28,825 nucleotides of DNA from Bacteroidales bacterium (GCA_004552385.1 SFOL01000015.1:1-28825); one strand, 5' to 3'; positions 14,363-22,958 are shown, counted from the first letter of the stretch. Program-made: numbers and translations. The notes: generated by a model not told the origin, from the sequence alone.

Positions 14363-16342
14363 TGCAATGGTGGCGAAGAGGGTCTGCACTCAACTCAAAA
14401 GGCATGCGGATGCGCGGGCGAGCGTCATTGCCATGAAAAAGGAGAGGATGATGGTGGCGTACGCCGCTCCGTCATAAAGATACTCGTTGCCGCATCGCTC
14501 CTTGTTGCCGCCGTTGTCGTGGATCATTGCGCCGATATGCCCATGTGGGCGTTGCTGATAGTCTATCTTGTGCCATATCTCGCGGCGGGCCATGGCGTAC
14601 TGAAAGAGGCGTGTGACAGCGTGGCCAAGGGCGACCTGTTCAACGAGGTCACTCTAATGAGCATAGCCACGATAGGAGCGCTTAGCATAGGCTTCCTGCC
14701 AGGCGGCGAGCCAGAGTTTGCCGAGGCCGTCTTCGTGATGCTGTTCTTCCTTGTTGGCGAGACTTTCGAGGAATACGCCGAGGGGCGAAGCCGCGAGTCG
14801 ATAGGCAACCTTATGGACTTGAAGCCGGCCGAGGCCCACGTGGTGAGAGACGGGAAAGAGGAAGACGTCTCACCCGAGGACCTGACGGAGGGAGACATCG
14901 TGATAGTGCGTCCTGGCGAGAAAATACCCGCCGACGGCACAGTGGAGAGCGGCTACAGCAGCCTGAACACTGTGGCTCTGACAGGCGAGAGCGCGCCAAG
15001 AGAGGTGGGTCCGGGCGACCAGGCCTTGTCGGGCTGCGTCAACACGCAAGGCGCGCTCACCATACGCGTGGAGAAGGCATACGCCGAAAGCACGGCGGCC
15101 AAGGTCATGCAACTGGTGGAGGAGAGCGGCGAAAAGAAGTCGCGCAGCGAGACTTTCATAGCCCGCTTCGCCAAAGTGTACACGCCCATAGTCGTCATAG
15201 CCGCGCTCTTCGTGGCCTTAGTGCCTCCCATGCTGTCGGACGGCGTTTTTGCGACCAACTTCACCATCTGGCTGGGGCGAGCGCTCACTTTTCTCGTGAT
15301 ATCATGCCCTTGCGCGCTGGTCATATCCGTTCCTCTGACATTCTTCGGAGGCATAGGCGGGGCGAGCCGCAAGGGCATATTGATAAAAGGCGCAAGCTAC
15401 ATTGACGCTCTGGCGCGGCTGGGCACTGCCGTATTTGACAAGACTGGCACGCTGACCGAGGGCCGCTTCAGCGTCACGTCAGTCTGCCCGAGCGACATAA
15501 CGGCAGACGAGCTGCTTCATCTGGCCGCCCACGTGGAGAGCTTCTCAACCCACCCTATCGCCATATCACTGGTCGAGGCCTATAAAAAAGAGAGCACGTG
15601 CATGTGTCAGAAATGCGCCGTCACGGACGTGAACGAGGTGGCCGGGCAGGGGCTGACAGCCATTGTTGCGGGCCGGCGCGTGGCGGTGGGCAACACCAGA
15701 TTGATGGCCAAGGAGGGCGCAAGCGTGGACGAGCATGACCACATAGGCTCGGTGGTCCACGTGAGCATAGACGGCCACTACGCGGGCCACATAGTGGTCA
15801 GCGACGTGGTGAAAAAAGACTCTCTCGAGGCCATTGAGAACCTGCGCAAAGGGCTCGGGGTGAAGACAGTGATGCTTACGGGCGACCGTGAGAAAGTGGC
15901 TCGCGACGTGGCGGACGGGTTGGGGCTGGACGAGTGGCACTCGGACTTGCTGCCCGCCGACAAAGTCAGCCACGTGGAGCGACTGCTCAACGAGCCGCGC
16001 GGCGGCAAGACATTGGCTTTCGTGGGAGACGGCATAAACGACGCGCCGGTCCTGGCGCGCGCCGACGTGGGCATAGCCATGGGCGCCCTGGGGTCAGACG
16101 CCGCCATAGAGGCCGCCGACGTGGTCTTGATGGACGACAAGCCGAGCAAGGTTGCCCAGGCCGTTGGCATAGCGAGACGAGTGGAGAGCATAGCAAGGCA
16201 GAACGTGGTGTTCGCTATAGGCATAAAAGTGGCCGTCCTCATCCTTGCCGCGCTTGGCTTATGCGGCATGTGGATGGCAGTCTTCGCCGATGTCGGCGTG
16301 ACGGTGCTTGCCGTCCTCAACGCAATGCGTGCGCTGAGATAA
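14348..16342 (+). CDS. zntA: Zn/Cd/Pb-type P1B heavy-metal exporting ATPase
   Basis: A 664-residue P-type ATPase of the inner membrane, predicted to export divalent soft metals. Motifs: actuator TGESAPRE, transmembrane SCPCALVIS with the CPC metal site at 320-322, DKTGTLTEG with phosphorylated D364, HPIAISL (the SEHP-equivalent), and GDGINDAPVLARADVGIAMG. The last two membrane segments carry GIKVAVLIL and FADVGVTVLAVLNAMRALR; the Lys and Asp in these places mark the P1B-2 (ZntA/CadA) group rather than copper pumps. There is no complete GMTCxxC heavy-metal domain. Instead the first 30 residues hold a Cys/His cluster (C4, C6, C20, C22, H27, C28, H29), which supports the ATG at 14348. It is divergent from fbp over a shared palindromic promoter region. 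Metal specificity is inferred. Confidence 0.92.
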   Translation: MGHCKCNGGEEGLHSTQKACGCAGERHCHEKGEDDGGVRRSVIKILVAASLLVAAVVVDHCADMPMWALLIVYLVPYLAAGHGVLKEACDSVAKGDLFNEVTLMSIATIGALSIGFLPGGEPEFAEAVFVMLFFLVGETFEEYAEGRSRESIGNLMDLKPAEAHVVRDGKEEDVSPEDLTEGDIVIVRPGEKIPADGTVESGYSSLNTVALTGESAPREVGPGDQALSGCVNTQGALTIRVEKAYAESTAAKVMQLVEESGEKKSRSETFIARFAKVYTPIVVIAALFVALVPPMLSDGVFATNFTIWLGRALTFLVISCPCALVISVPLTFFGGIGGASRKGILIKGASYIDALARLGTAVFDKTGTLTEGRFSVTSVCPSDITADELLHLAAHVESFSTHPIAISLVEAYKKESTCMCQKCAVTDVNEVAGQGLTAIVAGRRVAVGNTRLMAKEGASVDEHDHIGSVVHVSIDGHYAGHIVVSDVVKKDSLEAIENLRKGLGVKTVMLTGDREKVARDVADGLGLDEWHSDLLPADKVSHVERLLNEPRGGKTLAFVGDGINDAPVLARADVGIAMGALGSDAAIEAADVVLMDDKPSKVAQAVGIARRVESIARQNVVFAIGIKVAVLILAALGLCGMWMAVFADVGVTVLAVLNAMRALR

Positions 16343-16403
16343 CCCCCTCCCTCACCCCCATTCAACCTCCCGGCAAACATGCGGGCGCGGCGCAGGCGCA
16401 TAT

Positions 16404-16435
16404 TTTGACAAAGCGACAAATTAGATATACCTTTG
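16404..16435 (+). promoter_or_regulatory. Promoter of the recF unit
   Basis: TTTG (16404-16407), 20 bases, TACCTTTG (16428-16435): both Bacteroidetes elements with exact consensus and spacing. It lies 86 bases upstream of the recF ATG in the 179-base gap after the ATPase gene. Confidence 0.8.
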
Positions 16436-16521
16436 CGGGAGAGACCGCGCCAGCCACCGCCGGCTAATCCGATGCGGCAGGCGAGCGCGAGCAGGCGAAA
16501 AGAAAGGGGGGCAGGAACACG

Positions 16522-17652
16522 ATGAGGCTCGACAAACTGAGCATAGTAAACTACAGAAACATAGGCGCGGCGGACTTGACACTGTCGGCCGGAGTGAACT
16601 GCCTCGTGGGCGAGAACGGGGCCGGCAAGACGAACATACTCGACGCCATATATTACCTTTCGTTCTGCAAAAGCCTGTCCGGCCTCACCGACTCGTTGAA
16701 CATACGCCACGAAGAGCCTTTTTTCGTCGTCCAAGGCACTTATGACGCGCCGTCGGGGCGCGAGGAGGTCTACTGCGGCTTCAAGCGCGGGCAGAAGAAA
16801 CAGTTCAAGCGCAACAAGAAAGAGTATCAACGCCTGTCGGATCATATCGGACTGCTGCCACTGGTCGTCATATCGCCCGCCGACGAAGCCCTGATATCAG
16901 AGAGCGCGGAGGCCAGGCGCAAATATGCCGACGGGGTCATATCGCAGTGCGACAAAACATACATGGAGTCGCTGATGGCCCACAACCGCCTGCTGACACA
17001 GCGCAACATACTCTTGAAGCAGATGGCGGCGAGCGAGAGGCCGGATCTCGGCCTTTTGGACGTGTACGACCAGCAGATAGCCCACCATGGGAACATAATA
17101 AGCGCAAAGCGGCGCGAGTTCGTCGAATGGCTGAAGCCCGTTGTGACGAACCTCTACAACCAGATATCCAACGGGCACGAAGACGTGGGCATGGCGTACG
17201 CCACATGCCTGGACAGGTATGACCTGTACGGCGGGCTGGTGGAAGCGCGCCCGCGCGACCTGATTCTCGGCTACACATCGCGCGGAGTGCAGAAAGACGA
17301 CATAGAGATAACGATGGACGGCTACCAGATAAAACGCGTAGGCTCGCAAGGACAGAGGAAGTCATTCGTCATCGCACTCAAACTGGCCCAGTACCACTAC
17401 CTGACGGAGCGCAAGGCCACCCGCCCCCTGCTGCTGCTCGACGACGTGTTTGACAAGCTCGACTCGTCGCGCGGCGACAGGCTTATCGCCATGATGGCAT
17501 CAGACGACTTCGGGCAGACATTCATCACCGACACCGACATGGCAAGGCTAAAAGACGTCCTCGGAAAAGTGGGGAAAGACTATAAGATATTCATAGTGGA
17601 CCGTGGCAAGGCGACCGAGGCCGACCCGCAGGACACGCAAACCCGCCAATAA
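16522..17652 (+). CDS. recF: DNA replication and repair protein RecF
   Basis: RecF, the SMC-like ATPase that acts with RecO and RecR to load RecA at single-strand gaps; cytoplasmic. 376 residues, normal length. It opens with MRLDKLSIVNYRNI, then the Walker A motif GENGAGKT (30-37) after a short strand. An SMC-type signature GSQGQRKS lies near 274-281, Walker B LLLLDDVFDKLD near 306-317, and the closing FITDTD segment follows. The central helical arm (about 100-230) carries the family QRNILLKQ stretch. It starts a closely packed unit: the DUF721 gene follows after 8 bases and the MgtC-like gene 25 bases further on. recF next to DUF721 is a known Bacteroidetes arrangement. Unlike enolase it uses many ATA isoleucine codons. 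Confidence 0.97.
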   Translation: MRLDKLSIVNYRNIGAADLTLSAGVNCLVGENGAGKTNILDAIYYLSFCKSLSGLTDSLNIRHEEPFFVVQGTYDAPSGREEVYCGFKRGQKKQFKRNKKEYQRLSDHIGLLPLVVISPADEALISESAEARRKYADGVISQCDKTYMESLMAHNRLLTQRNILLKQMAASERPDLGLLDVYDQQIAHHGNIISAKRREFVEWLKPVVTNLYNQISNGHEDVGMAYATCLDRYDLYGGLVEARPRDLILGYTSRGVQKDDIEITMDGYQIKRVGSQGQRKSFVIALKLAQYHYLTERKATRPLLLLDDVFDKLDSSRGDRLIAMMASDDFGQTFITDTDMARLKDVLGKVGKDYKIFIVDRGKATEADPQDTQTRQ

Positions 17653-17660
17653 AAAAGGTC

Positions 17661-17951
17661 ATGCCACTTGACACATCAAAAAAACTATCGGAGGTGGTGC
17701 TCGAGGTCTTGAAAGAGAACGGCACCTCCAAACACATGCTTGAGCACCGCGCGCAGACGCTGTGGCACACCGTCATGGGACCCACGGTGAACAAGGCTAC
17801 CACATCAGTAAGGGTGCGCGACGGCATCATGTACGTCGGGCTGAACAGCAGCGTGGTACGCAACGAACTTTTCCACCTTAAGGGACGTATAATAGCCGCG
17901 ATAAACAAGGCCACGGGGCAAGACGTCATAACCGACATACGCTTCCTGTAG
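17661..17951 (+). CDS. DUF721 protein (DciA-like)
   Basis: A 96-residue basic protein of the DUF721 family. The pattern is the usual one: a short helix (KKLSEVVLEVLKENG), then HRAQTLWHTVMGP as the WxxxVGxxxxxHT-type segment, a strand GIMYVGLNSSVVRNELFHLK and the terminal VITDIRFL. DUF721 includes DciA, the loader of replicative helicase DnaB in many bacteria that lack DnaC, so a replication role is plausible. The short Bacteroidetes form corresponds to the KH-like core and its activity is inferred, not shown. It lies between recF and the MgtC-like gene and is almost certainly co-transcribed with recF. Confidence 0.88.
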   Translation: MPLDTSKKLSEVVLEVLKENGTSKHMLEHRAQTLWHTVMGPTVNKATTSVRVRDGIMYVGLNSSVVRNELFHLKGRIIAAINKATGQDVITDIRFL

Positions 17952-17976
17952 CCAGTTCGGTACCAGATAGTCGCAT

Positions 17977-18681
17977 ATGACAGAATATCTTAGCGAAATA
18001 CTGAGCGAAGACCACATAACGCCCGCGAACACCATAGCGCGCCTGGTCCTAAGCCTCATCCTCGGCTTGTGCATAGGCGCGGAGAGGCAGATGCGCCGCC
18101 ACGACGCCGGCCTGCGCACATTCTCGCTTATATGCCTCGGCTCCACCTGCGCGGTCATAATATCAATATGGCTCCCGCAGACCCACCCCGACATGCTGAA
18201 CGGCGACCCCGGGCGCATAGCGGCGCAAGTCCTGGCGGGTGTGGGATTCATTGGTGCGGGCGCCATAGTCAAGAGCAAAGGCGGCGTGCAAGGACTGACT
18301 TCGGCGGCGTGCATATGGCAGACGGCCATCGTCGGCATGACGGCGGGCGCCGGCCTGTACATGGGTGCGATAGTGATGACGATGATGACGCTATTTATCC
18401 TGGTGACAATGGAGCGAATAGAGCGTCTGCTGCGCATTGACGGCGAGAACCTCGTGCTGACGATAACGCTGGGCACCCCGACGCCGGAGATGCGCAAGAT
18501 AGAGGACGCCATACGCAGCGCCGGCGGAAAGCTGAAAGAGTCGTCAATGTCGGCCGACATGACAATGGGGACGTCCACCGTGACATTCCGCCTGACGCTG
18601 AGCAGCACGATAAGCCAAGCGGAGATAGTAAAGGCATTGGCGGCTCAAAGCGACGTCACAAGCGTCAACATAGTGGAATAG
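17977..18681 (+). CDS. MgtC/SapB family membrane protein
   Basis: A 234-residue inner-membrane protein of the MgtC/SapB family. The diagnostic pattern is present: LVLSLILGLCIGAERQ in the first membrane helix, RTFSLICLGSTCAV in the second, RIAAQVLAGVGFIGAGAIVKSKG with the conserved GxGFIGAG, and GLTSAACIWQTAIVGMTAGAG, followed by another hydrophobic helix. The last ~75 residues are soluble and ACT-like (LVLTITLGTPTPEMRKIEDAI, then VTFRLTL). Proteins of this family have been linked to survival at low magnesium and to membrane-potential control, but the transported substrate, if any, is unsettled. It lies 25 bases after the DUF721 gene and may read through from the recF promoter; a functional tie to replication is not implied. 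Confidence 0.92.
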   Translation: MTEYLSEILSEDHITPANTIARLVLSLILGLCIGAERQMRRHDAGLRTFSLICLGSTCAVIISIWLPQTHPDMLNGDPGRIAAQVLAGVGFIGAGAIVKSKGGVQGLTSAACIWQTAIVGMTAGAGLYMGAIVMTMMTLFILVTMERIERLLRIDGENLVLTITLGTPTPEMRKIEDAIRSAGGKLKESSMSADMTMGTSTVTFRLTLSSTISQAEIVKALAAQSDVTSVNIVE

Positions 18682-18726
18682 GCAACTTTAGCAGCCCGAA
18701 TCTGGCGGCAATCCGTATTATTTACA

Positions 18727-18734
18727 TATATTTG
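18727..18734 (+). promoter_or_regulatory. Probable -7 box of the GH28 gene
   Basis: TATATTTG, an exact TAnnTTTG match, 74 bases before the chosen ATG at 18809. A weak TCTG at 18701-18704 lies 22 bases upstream as the only -33 candidate. The predicted transcription start falls near 18740, which speaks against translation from the upstream in-frame ATG at 18743. Confidence 0.5.
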
Positions 18735-18808
18735 CAATTGATATGGGCATCTGCCAAAAAGAGGAGGCCCGTTTCGCAAAAAGTCATCATTATCCACAAA
18801 AAGTCAAA

Positions 18809-20236
18809 ATGAACCACAGCAGACTCTTCCTTTTCGCAGCGGGAGCCGGCCTTATAACGGCATGCGCTCCTCAGAACGCAAAGACCGCAATGGACGAGGC
18901 CTTTGCCGAAGCCCAAAGAATGGCTGACAGCATCACGGTGCCAACCTTCTGCGCCGACACTTTTAACATCACGTCTTTTGGCGCATCGACGACGGCCGAC
19001 GCCAACACAAACAAGGCCGCCATATGCGCCGCCATAGACTCGTGCTCCACCACGGGCGGCGGCGTGGTCCTCATCCCTAATGGAGCATGGACCACAGGCC
19101 CCCTCACACTCAAGAGCAACGTGAACCTCCACCTTGCCGACAGCGCGTCGCTGCTCTTCTCGACCAACTACGCCGACTACGCCGAGACCGTCGTGACCCG
19201 CTGGGAGGGGCTCGACTGCCAGAACCTTCACCCTCTGATTTACGCTGACAGCACGGTCAACGTGGCCATAACGGGCAAAGGTGTCATAGACGGCCAGGGC
19301 AGCAATGACAACTGGTGGTTCATGAAAGGTAAAAAGGCCTATGGCTATGAGGAGGGCAAGCTGAACCAGAAGCCGGCCCGCGACATGCTGCTGGCCTATG
19401 ACCGCAACAACACCCCGCTCGGCGACCGTAAAGTGTTCGGAGTTGAAGACGCGCTCCGCCCGCAGCTGGTGAACATTTGCAACAGTCGCAACGTCCTCAT
19501 CGAGGGCGTGACGCTCAAGAACTCGCCATTCTGGACTCTCCACCCGCTCAACATAACCGACCTGACGGTGCGCGGCGTAAGGTTTGACAACTACGGCCCC
19601 AACGGTGACGGATGCGACCCCGAGGGCTGCAAAAATGTCCTCATTGAGGACTGCTTCTTCAACACAGGCGACGACTGCATAGCCATCAAGAGCGGTCGAA
19701 ACAACGACGGCCGCAGGTCCGCCCGCCCCACCGAGAACGTCTACGTCCGCAACTGCGAGATGGCCAACGGGCACGGCGGCGTGGTGCTCGGCAGCGAGAT
19801 CTCGGGCGGCTTCAAGAACCTGTGGGTTGAGAACTGCAAAATGGACAGCCCCGAGCTTGACCGCGTAATCCGCATCAAGACGAGCGACTGCCGCGGCGGA
19901 GTGATAGAGAACGTGTGGGTGCGCAACGTGACGGTAGGCAAGTGCGACGAGTGCGTGCTCAAGATCAACCTCCTCTACGAGCCTGAGGAGAACTGCGACC
20001 ACATATACCCGCCCATTGTGCGCAACGTGAACCTCAAGAATGTGACGAGCTCAAGCAGCAAATACGGCGTCTTCATTGACGGCCTGGCCTCATCCCCCAC
20101 CAACGTGGAGAACATCAACGTGGAGGACTGCCACTTCAACGGAGTGGAGAAAGGCAACAAGATAAGCGCCGCGACAAACGTCAACTTCACGGGTCTCTTC
20201 ATAAACGGTGAGGAGATTGCCTCACCCGAGTTGTAG
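18809..20236 (+). CDS. GH28 polygalacturonase-like lipoprotein
   Basis: A 475-residue glycoside hydrolase of family 28, which hydrolyses galacturonan or rhamnogalacturonan in pectin. The signal MNHSRLFLF... ends in LITAC with lipidation Cys19, so it is exported and membrane-anchored. An N-terminal DTFNITSFGA segment (50-59) and GGGVVLIPNGAWTTGPL (83-99) are typical of bacterial GH28 beta helices. The catalytic set is visible: NGDGCDP with D267 and D270, TGDDC with D288/D289, GHG at 321-323 and RIKT at 355-358. The NGDGCDP and TGDDC forms are usual for the bacterial exo-acting branch. The frame opens at 18743, but those 22 residues lack signal features. It faces a two-component system and a DUF4861 gene also tied to pectin sugars. 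Exact linkage specificity is not predictable. Confidence 0.93.
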   Translation: MNHSRLFLFAAGAGLITACAPQNAKTAMDEAFAEAQRMADSITVPTFCADTFNITSFGASTTADANTNKAAICAAIDSCSTTGGGVVLIPNGAWTTGPLTLKSNVNLHLADSASLLFSTNYADYAETVVTRWEGLDCQNLHPLIYADSTVNVAITGKGVIDGQGSNDNWWFMKGKKAYGYEEGKLNQKPARDMLLAYDRNNTPLGDRKVFGVEDALRPQLVNICNSRNVLIEGVTLKNSPFWTLHPLNITDLTVRGVRFDNYGPNGDGCDPEGCKNVLIEDCFFNTGDDCIAIKSGRNNDGRRSARPTENVYVRNCEMANGHGGVVLGSEISGGFKNLWVENCKMDSPELDRVIRIKTSDCRGGVIENVWVRNVTVGKCDECVLKINLLYEPEENCDHIYPPIVRNVNLKNVTSSSSKYGVFIDGLASSPTNVENINVEDCHFNGVEKGNKISAATNVNFTGLFINGEEIASPEL

Positions 20237-20253
20237 AGTTTTCTGCCCCCCCC

Positions 20254-20303
20254 AAAAAACATCCCCCCTGGCGAGCCGCACTCGCCAGGGGGATGTTTTT
20301 TTT
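20254..20303. terminator. Bidirectional terminator between GH28 and the response regulator
   Basis: A long hairpin with arms at 20260-20275 and 20281-20295 (catccccc...gcgag against ctcgcc...gatg, one bulged C), a five-base loop, eight T after it on the plus strand and six A before it. It can serve both the GH28 gene (ending 20236) and the convergent response regulator (ending 20344). Confidence 0.92.
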
Positions 20304-20343
20304 GATTAATGACGCTAAGAGTGACAGGAACCCGAAACCTCCA

Positions 20344-20970
20344 CTACTGAATTTTGTAAAGTCCGTTTTTCACCGCGAAGACGACAAGCGAGGCCGTGTT
20401 GCCACAGCCGGTCTTCATCATTATGTTGGCGCGGTGCTTCTCGACGGTGCGCTTGCTGATGAAGAGCTTATCGGCGATCTCCTGGTTGGACTCTCCGTTG
20501 CATATCTCGGTGAGGACCGCCTTTTCGCGGACCGAAAGCTCATCCTCGGGCTGGGAGCCTGACGATTGGAAAATCATCTGCTGCAGCAACTCTTGCGAGA
20601 AGTAATAGTCGCCGTTCTTGACGGCCTCGAGGGCCATCTCAACCTCTTTGAAGTCGCAGCTTTTGAGCAGGAAGCCGCACACGCCGATGTCCACAAGTTT
20701 GGAGTAATACTCCTTCTCGCCATACATGGATAGGATTATGATCTTAAGCTCAGGGTTGGCCGCGAGAGCGAGCTCGGTCGCCTGAACCCCGTCCATCTGT
20801 GGCATGGCGATGTCCATAAACACGACGTCGGGACGCGCGCACACCAGGTGGTCGATAAACTCCTGACCATTATTGGCCTCGAACGTGACCTTGGCATCGC
20901 GCAGGCGGCACAAGAGGGTCTTGAAACCCGCCCTGAAGAGCTGATGGTCATCAACAAGCCAAATATTCAT
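20344..20970 (-). CDS. NarL/LuxR-type response regulator
   Basis: A 208-residue two-component response regulator. The receiver domain (1-118) has acidic residues D7/D8, the phospho-acceptor D53 in VVFMDIAMPQMDG, S81 and K103 (FLLKS). The LuxR-type helix-turn-helix is at about 145-205: LSVREKAVLTEICNGESNQEIADKLF, then SKRTVEKHRANIM. It should bind DNA when phosphorylated. The partner kinase gene ends 55 bases upstream in the same orientation, so the pair is co-transcribed. The likely targets are the flanking pectin-type genes, but no operator could be identified by eye. Confidence 0.96.
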   Translation of the reverse strand: MNIWLVDDHQLFRAGFKTLLCRLRDAKVTFEANNGQEFIDHLVCARPDVVFMDIAMPQMDGVQATELALAANPELKIIILSMYGEKEYYSKLVDIGVCGFLLKSCDFKEVEMALEAVKNGDYYFSQELLQQMIFQSSGSQPEDELSVREKAVLTEICNGESNQEIADKLFISKRTVEKHRANIMMKTGCGNTASLVVFAVKNGLYKIQ

Positions 20971-21025
20971 TGTGCCTAGTTAGAATGAGAAAAATATAAT
21001 GCTCACGAAGTTCGCAAATATCCGC

Positions 21026-22009
21026 CTACTTTTCAAACACGGGGACCCATATTTCGGCCACCATGCCATGGTTGTCTTGCGGCGAGTCCGCGCTACCATC
21101 CTCGCCGCCTCGGCGGAACTGGTAACGCCCCTTGATGGAAGAAACTCGCGAGACGATGTTATAGAGCCCCATGCCGAGCCTGTGCTCATTATTCTCGTCA
21201 ATCAGCCCGGGGTCGAAGCCCGTGCCATTGTCCTTATAAGTCAGCTTGAGCTCGCCCCCCTCCTCCTCGAGACGGAAATTGATGGCCGTGGCCCCGGCGT
21301 GCCTCATGGTATTGTTTACAAGCTCGCAAAAGACGCGGTAGAGGACGATCTCGTTGGTGGCGGGGTATCGGCGGTCTCCCACGAGAATGTTGTAGCTGAC
21401 CCTCATATATTTGGGAAATGATATTTTGCCGATGAAATTGACCATGGCCCGTCGGAGTCCGAGGTTGGTGAGAATGTGCGGGCTCATGTTGTTGCTGACC
21501 TCTCGCACCGCTGCAATGGCCTCGTTGATGGCGAGCTCGAGGTTGCGCCGCACCTCCTTGTCCGTGATGTCGTCGGCCACGACAGAGAAACCCATCTTGA
21601 TGGATGAGAGAATTGGCCCAAGGCCGTCGTGGAGATCGGTGGCGAAACGCCTCCTCTCGTTCTCCTCGGTCATGATGGTCGTGTTGAGGAGCATCTTCTC
21701 ATACTCGCGCTGCCTCGCCTCGGTCTGGTTGAGCTGAAGGAACATTTTCCGTATGAGAAAGACGCCTGTGGCGAAACAAGCCGAGACGACAATGCTGCCG
21801 ATGGAGTACGGCTCGTGCGAATCGAAGCCGAAGCCAGGCAGGAAGACGTTTACAATCTGGATGACGCTGCGGAACGACATGACGACGAGCCCCACGCAAA
21901 TGATGATCCAAGACAAGTTGGTCTTGGTGAGGCGGGTAAGCTTGATGGCCATGACGGCCGCAAAGATCTGCAGAGCGCAGTTGATGAACCAGATTATGTC
22001 AAAAGGCAT
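21026..22009 (-). CDS. Membrane sensor histidine kinase (HisKA_3 / NarX-DegS type)
   Basis: A 327-residue histidine kinase, partner of the NarL-type regulator downstream. Three predicted membrane helices at about 5-25, 33-57 and 68-88 make up nearly the whole N-terminal part, with no sizeable extracytoplasmic sensor domain. A coiled segment (92-118) leads to the HisKA_3 box ERRRFATDLHDGLGPILSS with phospho-accepting H127. The HATPase domain follows: N-box ELVNNTMRHAGA (229-240), G1 DNGTGFDPG (260-268) and G2 LGMGLYNI (278-285). With so little outside the membrane it may sense a membrane signal or a partner protein. Its ATG lies 31 bases after the DUF4861 stop, so all three genes may be one unit; no clear promoter was found in that gap. 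Confidence 0.95.
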   Translation of the reverse strand: MPFDIIWFINCALQIFAAVMAIKLTRLTKTNLSWIIICVGLVVMSFRSVIQIVNVFLPGFGFDSHEPYSIGSIVVSACFATGVFLIRKMFLQLNQTEARQREYEKMLLNTTIMTEENERRRFATDLHDGLGPILSSIKMGFSVVADDITDKEVRRNLELAINEAIAAVREVSNNMSPHILTNLGLRRAMVNFIGKISFPKYMRVSYNILVGDRRYPATNEIVLYRVFCELVNNTMRHAGATAINFRLEEEGGELKLTYKDNGTGFDPGLIDENNEHRLGMGLYNIVSRVSSIKGRYQFRRGGEDGSADSPQDNHGMVAEIWVPVFEK

Positions 22010-22039
22010 GGCTACGACTGGCCTTGACGGGCCGAAAGT

Positions 22040-22912
22040 TTAGCGTTTTTTTAAAGAGAAGACGAAGTCAAAAAACTTGTCGCAAGTGTTGAGCGCATCC
22101 TCGCGCGAGCAGGCCGCCACGACGTAGACCTTGGCGCGAGAGACGGGCCGGCGCGACCTGACGGCAATGAAGCCGAGTGCGTTGTCAACGAAAAGCCCGT
22201 CCCAATCTTTGGTGCTGTAGGTAAGCCCCGCCCCTATGGGCAGCGGGTTCTTGACGACATCGGCCGGGTGCACGCCCCAGACGGCCACCCTGCCGTCCGC
22301 AATTCGCATCTGCTGTCCCTGATGGAAATTGACGCCGGAGACAAACGTGACCTTCTGGCCGCTAACGCATTCGGCAGAGACCTCCGCAAGGCGGCTGTCG
22401 TCCCAGACACGGACGGTCACTTTGATGTCGACCTTATCGCCCTTATACTCCACTCCGCGCACAAGCATTGACATCTCGGCGCCATCCTGGGTCTTGCGCA
22501 CCTCGGCACGGCGGCCCCGAGTGCCCTCGAGCATGACCTGCCTCTCGCCATCCCAAAGGCTGAAGCCGCCAAGACCGGTGGTCTTGCCCACGCGATACTC
22601 GTCGCACCCCGAACCTGCGGCAATGTCGGCCTCGGTCGGGTACCATCCGTATTTCTTAAGCTCGAGCGAAGGGCGATTCTTGGAATAGACGTCGACGGCG
22701 CATCCGGCCTTGAAATAGAGGCGGAGGGCCATGTATGAGTTCTCCACCGCAGGGCCGTGGTGGCCTATAGGCTTGTACAGGTTGTCGAGAGTTGTGTCGA
22801 CCACGGTGCGCTGGACGTGGTCGGACTTCATGAACAGGCTCACGTCGGTCTGCGCCATCACGGGGGTGGCGGCAAGTGCAGCCCACAGGGCGACGAGTGT
22901 TGAAGACTTCAT
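22040..22912 (-). CDS. Exported DUF4861-like protein
   Basis: A 290-residue exported protein starting at the ATG at 22912. The signal peptide MKSSTLVALWAALAATPVMA is likely cut before Gln21, with no lipobox. The frame is open upstream to 23140, but that part overlaps the folD end and lacks a signal. The body resembles DUF4861: HHGPAVENSYMALRLYF, then VDVYSKNRPSLELKKYGWYP, GKTTGLGGFSLWDGE and a C-terminal half of beta strands (VTVRVWDDSRLAEVSAEC, then LTYSTKDWDGLFVDNALGF). DUF4861 proteins occur in polysaccharide loci for pectic rhamnogalacturonan and similar substrates; their activity is not established as far as I know. The placement upstream of a two-component pair and near a GH28 gene supports a pectin role. 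The family call is from motif memory and should be confirmed. Confidence 0.72.
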   Translation of the reverse strand: MKSSTLVALWAALAATPVMAQTDVSLFMKSDHVQRTVVDTTLDNLYKPIGHHGPAVENSYMALRLYFKAGCAVDVYSKNRPSLELKKYGWYPTEADIAAGSGCDEYRVGKTTGLGGFSLWDGERQVMLEGTRGRRAEVRKTQDGAEMSMLVRGVEYKGDKVDIKVTVRVWDDSRLAEVSAECVSGQKVTFVSGVNFHQGQQMRIADGRVAVWGVHPADVVKNPLPIGAGLTYSTKDWDGLFVDNALGFIAVRSRRPVSRAKVYVVAACSREDALNTCDKFFDFVFSLKKR

Positions 22913-22958
22913 AAGATGCTGGCGTTTTTTGTGGTTGAAATATTCTTGATGAGAAGAA

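Noticed and set aside
15778..16845. A 355-codon minus-strand frame across the end of the ATPase gene and the start of recF.
   Set aside because: It covers two genuine genes and a consensus promoter on the other strand; no family resemblance.
18722..20002. A 426-codon minus-strand frame opposite the GH28 gene.
   Set aside because: It runs against a gene with full catalytic motifs and has no recognisable domain.
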